This document shows positions 45,113 through 46,279 of a DNA stretch of 46,279 nt, in pieces. Positions within the stretch are counted from its first letter, which is position 1, and every line of letters begins with the position of its first letter. A program made the position numbers and the translations under genes. The notes beneath the pieces were generated by a model. That model did not search any database, was not told the DNA's origin, and saw only the letters and a program-made list of their open reading frames with translations. Source of the stretch: Thoreauomyces humboldtii (Eukaryota; Chytridiomycota; Chytridiomycetes; Spizellomycetales; Powellomycetaceae); assembly GCA_027596035.1 (NCBI GenBank), contig JADGJA010000081.1, forward strand, positions 1 through 46,279, written 5' to 3'.

Positions 45113-46279
45113 GGTGATTCGCTGGCGGGACGAAGTGATGCCGACAACAGGAACTTTGCAAGACCAGCGATGTACCAAGGTAATGTAAGGGACGATAGCC
45201 TCCTCGCGGAGGGGAGGGGATTGGCAGGCTTTCCGGCTGGCTGGCTAAACGTCTTGCGTTACGTCATGGCAAGAAGAACAAGAACTTTCCATGTCTCGCC
45301 CGCATCACGGACGAACCTATCGTCTATGCTACAGTCCGATTCCTCCAGGCTCACGATCGGGGAGAGCGGGGCCCAACCAACAAGTATCCCCGATGGCCGA
45401 GACTGCCCACCCGTACTGTCTGTCCATGTTCCGTGTACTGGAACCGTACTGTATTGCCAAATGGATGTTCCTGAGGTCTCTCTCCATCGATCCTCTCCCC
45501 GGTCAACATCGATGAGGGGGCTGGGAGATCTCTCACGTGCCACGTGTCTTGACGTTCTTTGACTCTGGGCGGTGCCCGAATTAGCAAGCAGGTCGGCGCG
45601 CGTCAGCACAGAGCACACCGCAGGAGGGGTTCCCGAGCTTGGCGAAGTCGCCGGAAAAAGAAAAAAGGATACGGGTGACTGCGCTCGAGTGCCAGCGAAG
45701 CAAGCCGCTTTTTCCCTTTCCGGCTTTCATCGTCATCAGGGTGAAGATTATTTTGAGCGAGATCGCCTAAGCGACAACTTGAGATGCGGTTCTGCCGCGG
45801 TGCCCAATCCAACAATGAAGCCCCCCAAGGCCCGCAAGCCAAGGGAGGGGTAGAGACAAAAGAGGGTTTGAGGTTTCACAGTTTGGGCTGTGGCGTGAAA
45901 CAGCCATGGTTCCACGATTAAAGCTCGGGGGGGATGAATGGGGGAATGATCCACAACGAAACGGGTCACTCTAAAACAACCGTTACCCGATTCCTGGATC
46001 ACGTACAGTACTCTGTACCCACCAGGGCAACTCTCCTTTTCCCGTGTGTGAGAGAGACACACAGCGCTGCCTCTTGGAGAGCGAGTGTCTCTATCCACAC
46101 AGGAAAGGAGTGAGAAATAGGACCACAACCCGAACGGTGTGCCAGTCGCCGAGCAGCGCGCGCGCGCCGCCCCTTTTCACGCGCCGTGCGTGCATGCATG
46201 CCAATTGCACATCCCCTTCGGCTTTTTTCGGTTTTTTTGACACCTTTGCCTCCCTCCCCCTCCTCCTCCTCTTTTAGCC
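45113..46279. other. terminal stretch, no gene seen
   Basis: This contains the NDE promoter and 1.1 kb with no recognisable coding. Open frames up to 154 codons occur on both strands but overlap each other and lack motifs. The last 75 bp (46203-46277) is strongly pyrimidine-rich (TCCTCCTCCTCTTTTAG) and ends in TTTTAG, so it may be the leader or a splice acceptor of a plus-strand gene beyond the window. Confidence 0.45.

Noticed and set aside
45113..46279. Genes in the terminal 1.1 kb
   Set aside because: Frames up to 154 codons overlap on both strands without motifs and look like chance frames in GC-rich DNA.

Overview
This 46.3 kb window is nuclear DNA of an intron-rich filamentous or zoosporic fungus. 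Genes carry many short introns (about 55-90 nt) with GT..AG borders, and several proteins are fungal in type: Swa2/auxilin, Nde-type NADH dehydrogenase, Pex14 and Cdc1. I cannot name the species or phylum. The gene set (calaxin-like, cyclin Y-like, Integrator INTS8-like, Rap-GAP) is unusual for a yeast or typical ascomycete. It would fit an early-diverging or zoosporic fungus, or possibly a basidiomycete. Every gene call rests on reading conserved family motifs in conceptual translations and joining exons by phase; no database search was possible.

Layout: Rap-GAP (+, 0.4-1.7 kb); Cdc1-type metallophosphoesterase (-); splicing factor SF3b subunit 3/Rse1 (+); ALG13 (-); splicing factor SF3b subunit 2/Cus1 (-); a DUF6697-like protein (-); PEX14 (+); exosome RRP45 (+); a calaxin-like EF-hand protein (-); an MDR oxidoreductase (+); a ZIP zinc transporter (-); an Integrator subunit 8 homologue (+, 22-26.8 kb); bystin/ENP1 (-); a cyclin Y homologue with a myristoylation signal (+); a family 32 glycosyltransferase with a large Pro-rich insert (-); ALG8 (+); a 2.1 kb gene-free stretch with GC-rich hairpin repeats; SWA2/auxilin (+); and an EF-hand-bearing external NADH dehydrogenase (-). 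The last 1.1 kb shows no gene.

Functional themes: RNA processing (two subunits of the same SF3b complex, RRP45, bystin and INTS8) and glycan/GPI assembly (ALG13, ALG8, the Cdc1-like enzyme and the GT32). Several gene pairs are divergent with short shared promoters (Cdc1-like/RSE1, DUF6697-like/PEX14, GT32/ALG8). There is no sign of a secondary-metabolite cluster, virus, intact transposon or CRISPR array.

The most notable content is the INTS8-like gene, because Integrator is absent from the model yeasts. Next come the calaxin-like and cyclin Y-like genes and the array of GC double-hairpin repeats at 38.1-38.5 kb.
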